Shown here piece after piece: positions 26,965 to 35,092 of a stretch of 64,000 nucleotides of DNA. The DNA is from Chloroflexota bacterium (GTDB lineage Bacteria > Chloroflexota > Anaerolineae > Aggregatilineales > Phototrophicaceae), in the NCBI GenBank assembly GCA_026707225.1, contig JAPOXG010000081.1, positions 1-64,000 of the forward strand. The letters are read 5' to 3'. Within the stretch, counting starts at the first letter, position 1. The number at the start of each line of letters is the position of its first letter. The notes beneath the pieces are model-generated. The model had not been told where the DNA came from and made no database searches. It saw nothing but the letters and a program-made list of their open reading frames with translations. The position numbers and the translations under genes were made by a program.

Positions 26965-28137
26965 ATGCCCAGAATTGCCGTATCCGCAAACTCCCTCGTC
27001 GACTATAGCTCGGACCGCTGGCGCCTGATACAAGTGGATGGTGCGGCGAAGCCAAAGCTGATTGTCGAAGCCAAGACGGGCTTGCCATTCCGCTACAACG
27101 GTTACTTCGCCGTCAGCCGCGACTTGCCGGAATCGGGCGAGATTCTGGAAGCCGACCTGGGGCAGGTGGTGCTCGGCTGGTCCAATGAGTCGAGCTCGTG
27201 GCAGCTTGGCTTGACGCTGTCGCCCGAGATTTCGCTGGCGCGCTCGAGCCGCTGGTTCGAGTTGCTGCGTTTCACCGATGCCGATGCCGCCGCGTACGAA
27301 GCGGTCGCGATTCAGCTCGGAACCGCGCTGGCCAATACACTCGGCATTCCCTTCGCCTCAACCGCGTCGCAGGCGATTGAGCCTGAGCCCGAGCCGGAAC
27401 CGATCGCTTTGGAGCCGCTGCCGCTTGATCTCGGTCTGTGGCGCCTGGAGCGTGGCATCGAAGGTGAATTGAGGCTGGAGCGGAAAGCGCGCTGGCTGCG
27501 CGCCAAGCAGCGTCAGATCGCCTGGTATGGCCTGCTGACGGTGGTCTATTTGTGGGTGTCCTTCGCGACGCTGGCGAACGAGTTGGGCTTGCCCATCGCT
27601 GGCACCACGATATTGGCGCCGCTGAGCTTGCTGGGCTTAAGCATCGAGGATGTGCCGATTGCGAATCCAGCTCTGCTGCCCTATCTGGGCATCGCCGTCG
27701 CTGTATTGTTGCTGCTGGCTATCGCGCGTCTGGTATGGAACATTCTGCGCGAGACGAATGCCATCATCATCAACCCGTATGAGAAGACGATCAGCGCGGC
27801 CCGCGGCAATCGGCAGTTGTGGAAAGTGAACGCGGGCGGCGTGCAGTCCATTTACGCCAGCGAGGTGGTCAAGAAACGGGGGCGCAAGCCGACGGTGTTT
27901 CACGGCGAGATCAACCTTCACCTGCTCGACGGGCGTTTTATGCCGATCCTGATCGATAAGGAAAAGATAGTCGACGCGCTTCTGATAGGGCGCGAACCAG
28001 GCGCGGACAAAGAGCGGCCCACCGAAGTGCATGTGCTGGAGCCGGAAGCGGTCAGCACGGCTTTGCAGGCAGCCTCCATCCATATCGGCGACTGCCTGGG
28101 GGAGCTCCCGGTCTGGTATGATCGGCGCTTGAAATAA
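26965..28137 (+). CDS. membrane protein of unknown function
   Basis: 390 residues. An N-terminal soluble region of about 135 residues with alternating beta-type pattern (WRLIQVDGAAKPKLIVEAKT) is followed by a Pro/Glu linker (IEPEPEPEPIALEPLP). A basic amphipathic stretch and two transmembrane helices separated by a short loop (about 190-215 and 235-255) come next, then a C-terminal domain that looks like a membrane-proximal PH-like fold (INPYEKTISAARGNRQLWKV). I do not recognise the family. ATG 26965 has a weak ribosome site. It stands between the glycosyltransferase and the dehydrogenase genes. Confidence 0.65.
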   Translation: MPRIAVSANSLVDYSSDRWRLIQVDGAAKPKLIVEAKTGLPFRYNGYFAVSRDLPESGEILEADLGQVVLGWSNESSSWQLGLTLSPEISLARSSRWFELLRFTDADAAAYEAVAIQLGTALANTLGIPFASTASQAIEPEPEPEPIALEPLPLDLGLWRLERGIEGELRLERKARWLRAKQRQIAWYGLLTVVYLWVSFATLANELGLPIAGTTILAPLSLLGLSIEDVPIANPALLPYLGIAVAVLLLLAIARLVWNILRETNAIIINPYEKTISAARGNRQLWKVNAGGVQSIYASEVVKKRGRKPTVFHGEINLHLLDGRFMPILIDKEKIVDALLIGREPGADKERPTEVHVLEPEAVSTALQAASIHIGDCLGELPVWYDRRLK

Positions 28138-28160
28138 CATAATCCCGACTTGGTGGAAGT

Positions 28161-28187
28161 TGTAGGGGCGACATATTATGTCGCCCG
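28161..28187. repeat. REP-like palindrome
   Basis: TGTAGGGGCGACATattATGTCGCCCG: 9-bp stem GGGCGACAT/ATGTCGCCC, loop ATT, 24 bases after the stop codon at 28137. Same family as 13670. Confidence 0.75.
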
Positions 28188-28252
28188 CTGCGCCGCAAAT
28201 TAGTATGGATGCTTATAGATTTAACTGGTAGTTGCTCAGTTGCGAGGCGGCG

Positions 28253-29278
28253 ATGAAGAGCAAGGTGATAGTCAACCCGAGTTTTCGGCGGATGGACGAG
28301 ATCTTCTCGCCCGATGACCAGCAGCGGCTGCACGACCTGGTCGACGTCATTTGGGGCAACGACGAGCGCATGCCTCAGGAGGAGTTCCTGCGCGCTTTGC
28401 CGACCGCCGAAGTCCTGGTCACATCGGGCTGGCATTATGGCGATGTGCTGGATCAGGCGGCGCGCCTGAAAGCGATCATGGATGTATCGGGCAGCTTCCC
28501 GCTCGACCTGGATTACGAAACCTGCTACGAGCGGCGCATCCGCGTCTTGAGCGCGGCGCCGGGCTTTGCGCGGCAAGTGGCGGAGTTTTCGCTCGGCCTG
28601 GCGATTGACGCGGCGCGGCAAATCTCCTATGGCGACCGCCAGATGCGCCGCGGCGAAGAAGCCTACCTCTGGCACGGCAATGTCGATACCTTCTTGCTTT
28701 ACGATCAGCCGGTCGGCATTATTGGCTATGGCAGCCTCGCCCGCGCGCTGCACCCGTTGCTGATCCCCTTCGGCGTCAGCATTTCGGTTTATGATCCCTG
28801 GCTCAGCGATGGCTATCTGACGCGGCAGGGATTGCGCCCGCAAGCGCTGGAAGCACTGATGGCGACGTCAAAGTTCATCTTCGTGATGGCGGTCCCGTCA
28901 AGTGAAAATCGGGCGATGCTCTCGCGCGAGCTGCTGGAGTTGATTCAGCCGAATGCCGTCTTGATATTGGCCAGCCGCGCCCACGTGATCGACTTTGACG
29001 CGGCGACCGAGATGGCGCTTAAGGGGCGCTTCAAACTGGCGACTGATGTCTTCCCCGTTGAGCCGCTGCCGGCCGATCACCCGATTCGCGCGGCCGAGGG
29101 CGCCATCTTGTCGGCGCATCGGGCCGGATCGGTGGCGCAGGGCATGGTCGAGTTGGGCGAGATGGTGGTGGACGACCTGGAGGCGATTGTGAGTGGGCTG
29201 CCGCCGCGCCGCCTGCAAATGGCGGAACCGGAATTGAGCAAGCGCTACGCCAGCACGCGGGCGAAGCGGGGCAAATAA
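28253..29278 (+). CDS. D-2-hydroxyacid dehydrogenase family protein
   Basis: 341 residues from ATG 28253, preceded by GAGG. The Rossmann motif is VGIIGYGSLARAL (about 155), and the catalytic residues are conserved: Arg in ASRAHVIDFDAA, Glu in PVEPLPADHP and His in LSAHRAGS. It has an atypical N-terminal half (MDVSGSFPLDLDYETCYERRI). Members interconvert 2-keto acids and D-2-hydroxyacids with NAD(P)H. The tail is basic (KRYASTRAKRGK). A paralogue lies at 13808. It converges on the YbdK-type ligase gene with 17 bases between the stops. Confidence 0.87.
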   Translation: MKSKVIVNPSFRRMDEIFSPDDQQRLHDLVDVIWGNDERMPQEEFLRALPTAEVLVTSGWHYGDVLDQAARLKAIMDVSGSFPLDLDYETCYERRIRVLSAAPGFARQVAEFSLGLAIDAARQISYGDRQMRRGEEAYLWHGNVDTFLLYDQPVGIIGYGSLARALHPLLIPFGVSISVYDPWLSDGYLTRQGLRPQALEALMATSKFIFVMAVPSSENRAMLSRELLELIQPNAVLILASRAHVIDFDAATEMALKGRFKLATDVFPVEPLPADHPIRAAEGAILSAHRAGSVAQGMVELGEMVVDDLEAIVSGLPPRRLQMAEPELSKRYASTRAKRGK

Positions 29279-29295
29279 GACGCGCCAAACAACCC

Positions 29296-30465
29296 TTACA
29301 CCACGCCGCGCATCGTCTCTTCGCGCAGGTGATCCACCACCGCCTTAGTCGCTTCGCGCTGCGTCGCGCCATTGGCCAGGCAGTCATGATAGACCGCCAA
29401 CTGACGATCGGAGCTGGTTCCCTTTTCCAAGATCGTGTGCACGTAGTTGACTTCTTCGCGCGAGCCTAGCTCATCGACCACGTCGTCAATCAGCTCCAAC
29501 AATTCAAGCGCCAGCGAACGCGCCGAGACCGATTCCCGCTTGCCGTAATCAATCAACTGGCCATCCAGCCCCCAGCGCACGGCCCGCCACTTGTTCTCGG
29601 CGATCATTTCATTGGGGTAGATTCGCCAACTCTGATTCTGATTGCGCAGCTTGATCAGCTTGGCGACAAGCGCTTGCACCAGCGCGGCGATGGTGACCGC
29701 CTCATCGACGGTGGTGCAAATATCACAGATGCGGATCTCCAGCGTGCCGAAGTCTTCATGGGGCCGGCTGTCCCACCAGATCTTGGTGTAATCGGCTTTG
29801 CCGTCTCCCCGTCCCTTGCCCAGGGCGCCGACTTGGCCGAAGGTCTCGATGAGGCGCTCGTAATCGCTGAAGGAGGAAAAGATCGGCGCGGTGCCGGTGC
29901 GCGGCAGATTCTCGAAGATGATGCTGCGGTAGCTCTTCAGTCCGGTGGGATGCCCATGCCAGAAGGGCGAGCTGGTCGAAAAGGTCAGCAGATGCGGCAG
30001 AAAGTAGCGCAATTGATTTTGAATATCGATCAATAGATCAAGCTGGCGCCGCGTCGTGCCGAAGCCGACATGCACGTGCATGCCGAATATCAGCATCTGC
30101 CGCGCCACCTCTTGCATGTATTCCTTGAGATCTTCGTAGCGTTCGCCCGGATTGGCTTCCTGGTCTTCCCATTTGGCGAAGGGGTGCGTGCTGGCGGCCA
30201 GGATGCAATAGCCGTGGCGCTCGGCCACGCTGTTCACTTCGCCTCGCAAGCGCAGCAATTCAGCCCGCGCTTCCTGCGCGTTTTGGCAAATGGCGCTGCC
30301 GATTTCGATTTGCGATTGCAGAAATTCAGGCTTGACCTGGTCGCCGATTTGCCGAATACCCTCATCATGCAGCAGTTGCTGTACAACCGCAGCCAGCTCG
30401 CCAGTCGCCGGGTCAATCAATTGGTATTCTTCTTCGATTCCGATGGTCAAGGGCGCAGAATGCAT
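29296..30465 (-). CDS. YbdK-type carboxylate-amine ligase (glutamate-cysteine ligase 2 family)
   Basis: 389 residues beginning HSAPLTIGIEEEYQLID, where the Glu triplet is the metal/ATP-binding signature of the GCS2 family. Other marks are HVHVGF, LRYFLPHLLTFSTSSPFWHG and DFGTLEIRICDI. The family joins a carboxylate and an amine with ATP; the E. coli homologue has weak glutamate-cysteine ligase activity, but the physiological reaction in most bacteria is not settled. The second of two adjacent ATG codons is chosen, six bases after GGAGG. No glutathione synthetase is nearby. Confidence 0.85.
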   Translation of the reverse strand: MHSAPLTIGIEEEYQLIDPATGELAAVVQQLLHDEGIRQIGDQVKPEFLQSQIEIGSAICQNAQEARAELLRLRGEVNSVAERHGYCILAASTHPFAKWEDQEANPGERYEDLKEYMQEVARQMLIFGMHVHVGFGTTRRQLDLLIDIQNQLRYFLPHLLTFSTSSPFWHGHPTGLKSYRSIIFENLPRTGTAPIFSSFSDYERLIETFGQVGALGKGRGDGKADYTKIWWDSRPHEDFGTLEIRICDICTTVDEAVTIAALVQALVAKLIKLRNQNQSWRIYPNEMIAENKWRAVRWGLDGQLIDYGKRESVSARSLALELLELIDDVVDELGSREEVNYVHTILEKGTSSDRQLAVYHDCLANGATQREATKAVVDHLREETMRGVV

Positions 30466-30664
30466 CATCCACCTCCGAAGCCACAATCACGTATCTGTAA
30501 CAGATACTAACACAGCCAGCAAGTCTCGCCAAAGCAAGAGCGCCGCTCGCCGTCAAACCTTAACCTAAAGTCGGGAATGCGTAGCCGCTCCGTAGCATTT
30601 GCGGCGTATTTTGAAGAAATGGAGGTTGTAGGGCTTGTCCGCTTCTGGAACATGCCGCGGCGCC

Positions 30665-31177
30665 TCAGACGCTCTTCAGCGCTTCCCGCGCCGCCGGGCT
30701 ATCGATGCGCTCCAATGCCTCGCGCGCAAACTGGCGCACGCCTTGGTTGCCGTCGCGCAGCGAAAATTTCAGCGCCGGGACGGCTCGTTTGCTGCCGATT
30801 TTGCCCAGCGCTTTGCAAGCGGCGCGTTTCACGGCGCTGCTGGGGTCGAAGAGCGCATTTGTCAAGCCGGGCACGGCCGGCGGACCAATCTTGATGAGGG
30901 CGCCGGTGATGCCGGCGCGCAGGAACATGTCGTTGTCGCGCAAAGCCTCGAGCAGGGCCGGCAGCGCCGCCTCGGCCTCATCGCCTATTTGCCCCAGCGC
31001 CTTGGCCGCGAGGTAGCGCGTACCGGGGTCGGCTTGGCGGACGAGCTCGATCAAGCGCGGCACGGCCGGCGCGTATTGGCGCTCGCCCAGGTAGATAATG
31101 GCGGCGGCGCGCGCCTCCGCGTCATCGCCGCTGTTGAGAGCCGTCCAGGCTTCTTGAGCCGTCTGAAACGAGGCCAT
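30665..31177 (-). CDS. HEAT-repeat protein
   Basis: 170 residues composed almost wholly of about four to five HEAT/PBS-lyase-type repeats of ~31 residues, for example AVPRLIELVRQADPGTRYLA, ALPALLEALRDNDMFLRAGI and AVPGLTNALFDPSSAVKRAA, each ending in AALGKIG-like turns. Such solenoids bind proteins; the PBS-lyase-like forms in non-phototrophs are adaptors without known catalysis. GGAAGG precedes the ATG. There is no signal peptide, so it is cytoplasmic. It is separated from the neighbours by 150-200 bases on either side. Confidence 0.85.
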   Translation of the reverse strand: MASFQTAQEAWTALNSGDDAEARAAAIIYLGERQYAPAVPRLIELVRQADPGTRYLAAKALGQIGDEAEAALPALLEALRDNDMFLRAGITGALIKIGPPAVPGLTNALFDPSSAVKRAACKALGKIGSKRAVPALKFSLRDGNQGVRQFAREALERIDSPAAREALKSV

Positions 31178-31271
31178 TTTGCTTACCTTCCCGACGCCGC
31201 GACAATCTTTACTGGCGACCGACGCGCATTGTCGGCGGTCAGTGTCGGCGGTCAGTGTCTACGCGACCTAC

Positions 31272-31301
31272 GCGACCCACGCGCCTCATTGGGTCGCCCG
31301 C
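31272..31301. repeat. decayed palindrome
   Basis: GCGACCC (31272-31278) and GGGTCGC (31291-31297) pair around a 12-base loop, followed by CCGC. The right arm matches the attgggtcgcccg arm near 63458. Just upstream, gtcggcggtcagt occurs twice (from about 31231) and again near 33950. Confidence 0.4.
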
Positions 31302-31354
31302 AAATCGGTCAGATTCTACCGTTTCGCTGCCCAAGCTTCAATGTCGCAGCAAAT

Positions 31355-31381
31355 AGGGCGACCTGATAGGTCGCCCCTACA
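31355..31381. repeat. REP-like palindrome, reverse orientation
   Basis: GGGCGACCTgatAGGTCGCCC then CTACA: 9-bp stem with loop GAT, 22 bases downstream of the M23 peptidase stop. Confidence 0.75.
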
Positions 31382-31402
31382 TTGTCGTCTTCGGGCGGGG
31401 AA

Positions 31403-32614
31403 CTACCAACCGATCCCTGATGTTGAAGCCGGATCTTGCGGCTGATTGCGAAAGCGAATCTCAAAATGCAAATGGGGACCGGAGGAGTTGCCGGTGCTGC
31501 CCACGTAGCCGATGACCTGTCCCGCCCCGACGACTTGGCCGCAACCGACCGCGCGGCTGCTCATGTGTCCGTAGAGCGTCGACCAGGGTCCGTGGCCGAT
31601 GACGACGGTGATGCCATATCCCCAATTGTTCCAGCCGGCGTAGAGGATGGGACCGCCGTTGGCGGCGTAGATTGGCGTACCGGTCGGCGCTGAAATATCG
31701 ATGCCGCTATGCCCGGCGTAATAGCCGCGGACGTAGGTGCCGTTGGGCAGTGGATTGACCCAACGCGTGCCGCCGCCCGAGCGAGCGCCACAGCTGAAGG
31801 GGCTGCCGGGATCGAAGGCGACCACGTTGCCGGCGCCATCTTGCTGCACCGGCGCGTTCCAAGTAATGATTTCGCCTTCGCCGCCCGGGATGAAGAGGCG
31901 CGTGCCACTGGGCAGCAGCGTCTCCGGCGCGATATCGGGCAGCTCATTGGCCGGCGAGTCGATGATGGCGTAAGCGTCATCGACCTGGTATTGCTCGGCG
32001 ATGGCGCGGATGTCCTTGCTTTGCGTACGAATGACCGTATGGCAGGCGCCATCGACCGGCGGGATATTGACCACATCGCCGGGCCGCAATACCAGCGCCA
32101 GACGATAATCATTGCACCAGACGATCGACTCCTTCTTCAAGCCGTAGCGATTGGCGATGCCGGCAATGGTGTCGCCGCGCTGGGCGATATAGCTGGTCAT
32201 CTTGCTGCGCGCGCGGTTGGTGACGATCGTGAAAGGGTCGGCGCCCAGGCCGCCGTCAACAGCGGCGGGATCGGGCGGCGTCGCCAGCAGCGCCAGGATT
32301 TGCGCCGGGCTGATCGTCGGCTGTTCGGCCCGCTGTCCCTCGTCCTGAGCACCAGAGGTCGGCTCCGCTGCTATGACCGTCTCGGGCAGCGGGGTCGGCG
32401 TTAGTTTGCTCGCTTCCTCAGTCGTTAGGACCGGGCTGGCGACCGTGATGGGCGGCGCGCTGACAACCAGGTAGGCGGCCGCGATGCTGAGACTTATTGC
32501 GCTGAGCAGACAAAGGCAGCCGAAGCGCCGGCGCCAGCGGGGCAGGGACCGCTGGGGACGGTATGGCGAGACCGCAATCGGTCCGCTGGGGCGCTGGGAT
32601 CGGCGTCTGCGCAT
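31403..32614 (-). CDS. LysM-domain M23 metallopeptidase
   Basis: 403 residues. A basic N-terminus and one transmembrane helix (about 33-53) anchor it in the membrane. After a Pro/Thr-rich linker come two LysM-like regions (about 140-190, YIAQRGDTIAGIANRYGLKK; and 195-245), which bind peptidoglycan. The C-terminal M23 domain (about 285-403) has the zinc-binding residues in GHSGIDISAPTG and GPHLHFEIRF, plus YGHMSS. It probably cuts or remodels cell-wall cross-links, or activates another hydrolase. ATG 32614 is preferred, with GGAG nine bases before it. Confidence 0.92.
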   Translation of the reverse strand: MRRRRSQRPSGPIAVSPYRPQRSLPRWRRRFGCLCLLSAISLSIAAAYLVVSAPPITVASPVLTTEEASKLTPTPLPETVIAAEPTSGAQDEGQRAEQPTISPAQILALLATPPDPAAVDGGLGADPFTIVTNRARSKMTSYIAQRGDTIAGIANRYGLKKESIVWCNDYRLALVLRPGDVVNIPPVDGACHTVIRTQSKDIRAIAEQYQVDDAYAIIDSPANELPDIAPETLLPSGTRLFIPGGEGEIITWNAPVQQDGAGNVVAFDPGSPFSCGARSGGGTRWVNPLPNGTYVRGYYAGHSGIDISAPTGTPIYAANGGPILYAGWNNWGYGITVVIGHGPWSTLYGHMSSRAVGCGQVVGAGQVIGYVGSTGNSSGPHLHFEIRFRNQPQDPASTSGIGW

Positions 32615-32700
32615 CCAAGTCACTCCGTCTGCGGGGACGGTAAATCTAGCCTAACGGACTTGCGCAGGCGGGTCAAGCTGCGCGGAGCGATGACGTCATG

Positions 32701-33738
32701 TCAGGCTGAACCCGGCGACAGATCAATCACATCAATGGCGAAGGGCAGCTGCGGGCGCGTGCCGAAGGCGAGACCGAACTGATTCCAGTTGGTCACGTAC
32801 AAGCGATCGCGCGCGGCGTCATAGGCGATGTCGCTGGCGCCGCGGAAGTCCTTGGCCAGCATCACCAGCTCGCCAGCCTCAAGGCGAGCGACGCGATTCC
32901 AATTGAGCAGGGCAAGGTAAACTTCGCCGCGGGGACTCAGGGCGATGCCATCAAAACCGTAATTGCTTTTCTGGTCAGCGCCGCGTATTAGGGTGACGCT
33001 ATCGCCCGGGGAACCGTCAGTGATGTTGACGCGGTAGACGGCTTCAGCAGCTGGATCGGCGATCAGCAGCGCGTCGTTGGCTTGATCGTAGGCGATGCCG
33101 GTGATCTCGCAACGCTCGCTGCAGGGGGCGATCCACCAATAAGCCCCGCCGCGGCTGCCGATCGGCTCGCCCGCGGCCGAATAGCGCAGAACATGCCCCA
33201 AGCGATCGCTGATGTAGACGCGCCCGGCAATATCGATGGCGATATCGTCCGGGAGGACCTTTCCCAAGAATGCCTCCGCCTGGATTTCGAATAATCGATC
33301 CAGGTCGTCGCTGGCATAGCGCCAGATTATTGCGCCTTCCGCGTTTAAGGGCGCGATGCGGTCGAGGATGAAGAGCGCGTTATCGGGGTCGACGGCGAGC
33401 CCGGACACCGAGCCGATGAGCTCGCGGCTTCCTTGGATTTCGCGGACAGCGCCAGCGGGGTTGATTGACCAAAGGGCGCCGCTCTGATAACTGCCGGTGT
33501 AAAGCGTCCCGTCGGCGTCGATCGCCAGCGCAGCCGGGTACGAGTCCTCATCGGGCAACGCCGCGAATTCGGCGACGCGGATGCCGCCGGCGATGGCGAC
33601 CGCTCGGGAGCGGGGCGCGGAGCCGATGACGAACCAGGTCATGGCGACGACCAAAATAAAGCCGAATGCCAGCGCGAGCAGCAGCAAAAGCAGCGCGCGC
33701 AGGCGGGGGAAGCGGGCTGGTTTGGGATCGGTTTCCAT
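32701..33738 (-). CDS. membrane-anchored NHL/SMP-30-like beta-propeller
   Basis: 345 residues: a short cytoplasmic basic segment, one transmembrane helix (about 15-38, Leu/Ala-rich) and a beta-propeller facing outward. Repeats have the form ALAIDADGTLYTGSYQSGAL, GLAVDPDNALFILD, DIAIDIAGRVYISDRLGHVL and GIALSPRGEVYLALLNWNRV. Related propellers are lactonases (SMP-30/gluconolactonase) or binding scaffolds; metal-ligating residues cannot be assigned with confidence here. It sits 86 bases upstream of the M23 gene on the same strand and may share a transcript. Confidence 0.8.
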   Translation of the reverse strand: METDPKPARFPRLRALLLLLLALAFGFILVVAMTWFVIGSAPRSRAVAIAGGIRVAEFAALPDEDSYPAALAIDADGTLYTGSYQSGALWSINPAGAVREIQGSRELIGSVSGLAVDPDNALFILDRIAPLNAEGAIIWRYASDDLDRLFEIQAEAFLGKVLPDDIAIDIAGRVYISDRLGHVLRYSAAGEPIGSRGGAYWWIAPCSERCEITGIAYDQANDALLIADPAAEAVYRVNITDGSPGDSVTLIRGADQKSNYGFDGIALSPRGEVYLALLNWNRVARLEAGELVMLAKDFRGASDIAYDAARDRLYVTNWNQFGLAFGTRPQLPFAIDVIDLSPGSA

Positions 33739-33993
33739 AATCGGCTAATCAGATTTCGCCGAAGATTTCATGGACATATTTTAGTAAACATCAGGAACAT
33801 CTTCCACAGTCGCGGTTCCTGACCAGAAGACTGAAACCGATACCAAGTCAGCGGTCCCCTCTATCGACAAGCCCCCATGCTCGCGCAAGGAGAGGGAATG
33901 TTATTTTGTGTAAGCGCTGTTGATTCGTTTCGCTGCCGTGGGGCTGTGTCGGCGGTCAGTTTCTTCGCGAACTACGCGGCCGCTGAGCGGCTG

Positions 33994-34002
33994 TGGTAAA
34001 AT
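33994..34002 (+). promoter_or_regulatory. extended -10 promoter of the toxin-antitoxin operon
   Basis: TGG followed by TAAAAT (33997-34002), 31 bases before the antitoxin ATG. No clear -35 box is visible. The remainder of the gap 33739-33993 holds only a copy of gtcggcggtcagt near 33950. Confidence 0.45.
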
Positions 34003-34032
34003 CGGAACAGAGATAAACAGGGAATACGTCCA

Positions 34033-34293
34033 ATGGCAACATTTAATCTTGGGCTTGAGATATCGCAAGAGGTCGCTGGCTACCTGCAAGAAGAAGCGCG
34101 GAATCGCGGGGTATCGCTTGATCAGGTCGTTTCCGATGTCTTGACTGATTACTTCGCTGAACTCAGCGAGGACCAAATTCTCGACAGTATACGAATAGGA
34201 ATGCGCCAGGCGCTCGCGGGGCATGGACGACCGGCTAGGGAAGTCTTGGCGGAGGTGGACCGAGAAGTGACGGGCGATGCCCACGACGGTTAA
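34033..34293 (+). CDS. putative antitoxin of a RelE-type module
   Basis: 86 residues. The N-terminus alternates as in a ribbon-helix-helix strand (TFNLGLEISQEVAGYLQEEA), followed by NRGVSLDQVVSDVLTDYFAE, the typical CopG-like helix pair, and an acidic tail that could wrap a toxin. It overlaps the downstream RelE-like gene by 17 bases, the usual antitoxin-first order, which is the main support for this call. It would autorepress the operon from the -10 at 33997 and neutralise the toxin. AGGGA precedes the ATG. Confidence 0.7.
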   Translation: MATFNLGLEISQEVAGYLQEEARNRGVSLDQVVSDVLTDYFAELSEDQILDSIRIGMRQALAGHGRPAREVLAEVDREVTGDAHDG

Positions 34294-34549
34294 TCTTCTA
34301 CACAAATTCCGTCGACGTCTGAAGCGGCTTAAGCGCAAATACCCAGCCGTAACACAGGAAGTCAGCAGGCTCGTAACAGAATTAGAGAACGATCTTCGTC
34401 CCGGAGTCAAACTAACCGGATTCGGCTTTGATTTGTATAAAGTCCGCCTGCCCAATCCATCGGCGCGGCGGGGCAAGAGCGGTGGCTTCCGCGTCGTCCA
34501 TTATGTGCATTTTGCCGACCTCATCCACTTGGTAACAATTTATTCCTAG
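34277..34549 (+). CDS. RelE-family toxin, shortened by an in-frame TAG
   Basis: 90 residues with the RelE/HigB-like layout: a basic helix LHKFRRRLKRLKRKYP, VKLTGFGFDLYKVRLPNP, RRGKSGGFRVVHYV and the final strand LIHLVTIYS. Family members continue with KSDQ- or KSEE-like residues and a last helix. Here a TAG follows IYS, and the next codons in the same frame read SEESDVSAYAVQGILAEIGD until 34618, exactly that missing tail. A single base change (AAG to TAG) thus seems to have removed about 23 residues. The mRNA-cleaving core remains, so activity is uncertain. Confidence 0.78.
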   Translation: MPTTVNLLHKFRRRLKRLKRKYPAVTQEVSRLVTELENDLRPGVKLTGFGFDLYKVRLPNPSARRGKSGGFRVVHYVHFADLIHLVTIYS

Positions 34550-34627
34550 TCCGAAGAGAGCGATGTCAGCGCGTACGCTGTCCAGGGCATTTTGGCGGAA
34601 ATTGGGGATATTGACTAGCGTTGCGAA

Positions 34628-35092
34628 ATGCGTCGGATGATGATCGAAAAATTGTTTCCCCAGCCTGTTACAAACAATTACACGGGTCACACGCTCGCGA
34701 AATGGGTCTTCGCCGCGCTGACGCTAATCACAATCGGGCGCAGTCTGGTTCACATGTTCGCGGCTGATGGCGGCGCGCAAAGCATCGCTTCCATCGCGCT
34801 CGATACGTTTTCCCAGGGTGGCGCGAATACGGTCATCACGGTCTTCGGGCTTTGGGGTTTGTCTCAACTAATCATCGGTCTGCTCTACGTCATCGTGCTC
34901 TGGCGCTATCAGTCGCTGATTCCGCTGATGTACGCGTTTTTCAGCTTTGAGTATTTCATGCGCTTGCTCGCCTTCCTATACACACCAGGCTTGGCGAAGC
35001 TGGAGACGGCGCCCGGCGAAATCGGCAATATCATTTTCCTGCCGCTCGGCTTGGTGATGCTCTGGCTTTTGCTGAGAGCGCATCAAGCCTGA
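34628..35092 (+). CDS. four-helix membrane protein of unknown function
   Basis: 154 residues with about four transmembrane helices (about 24-45, 62-92, 98-118 and 130-150) and few charges between them. The first residues contain NNYTGHTLAKWVFAALTLIT. There is no motif that I can assign. It starts ten bases after the original toxin reading frame would have ended and converges with the GH3 gene, overlapping its end by ten bases. It is probably not part of the toxin-antitoxin function. Confidence 0.6.
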   Translation: MRRMMIEKLFPQPVTNNYTGHTLAKWVFAALTLITIGRSLVHMFAADGGAQSIASIALDTFSQGGANTVITVFGLWGLSQLIIGLLYVIVLWRYQSLIPLMYAFFSFEYFMRLLAFLYTPGLAKLETAPGEIGNIIFLPLGLVMLWLLLRAHQA

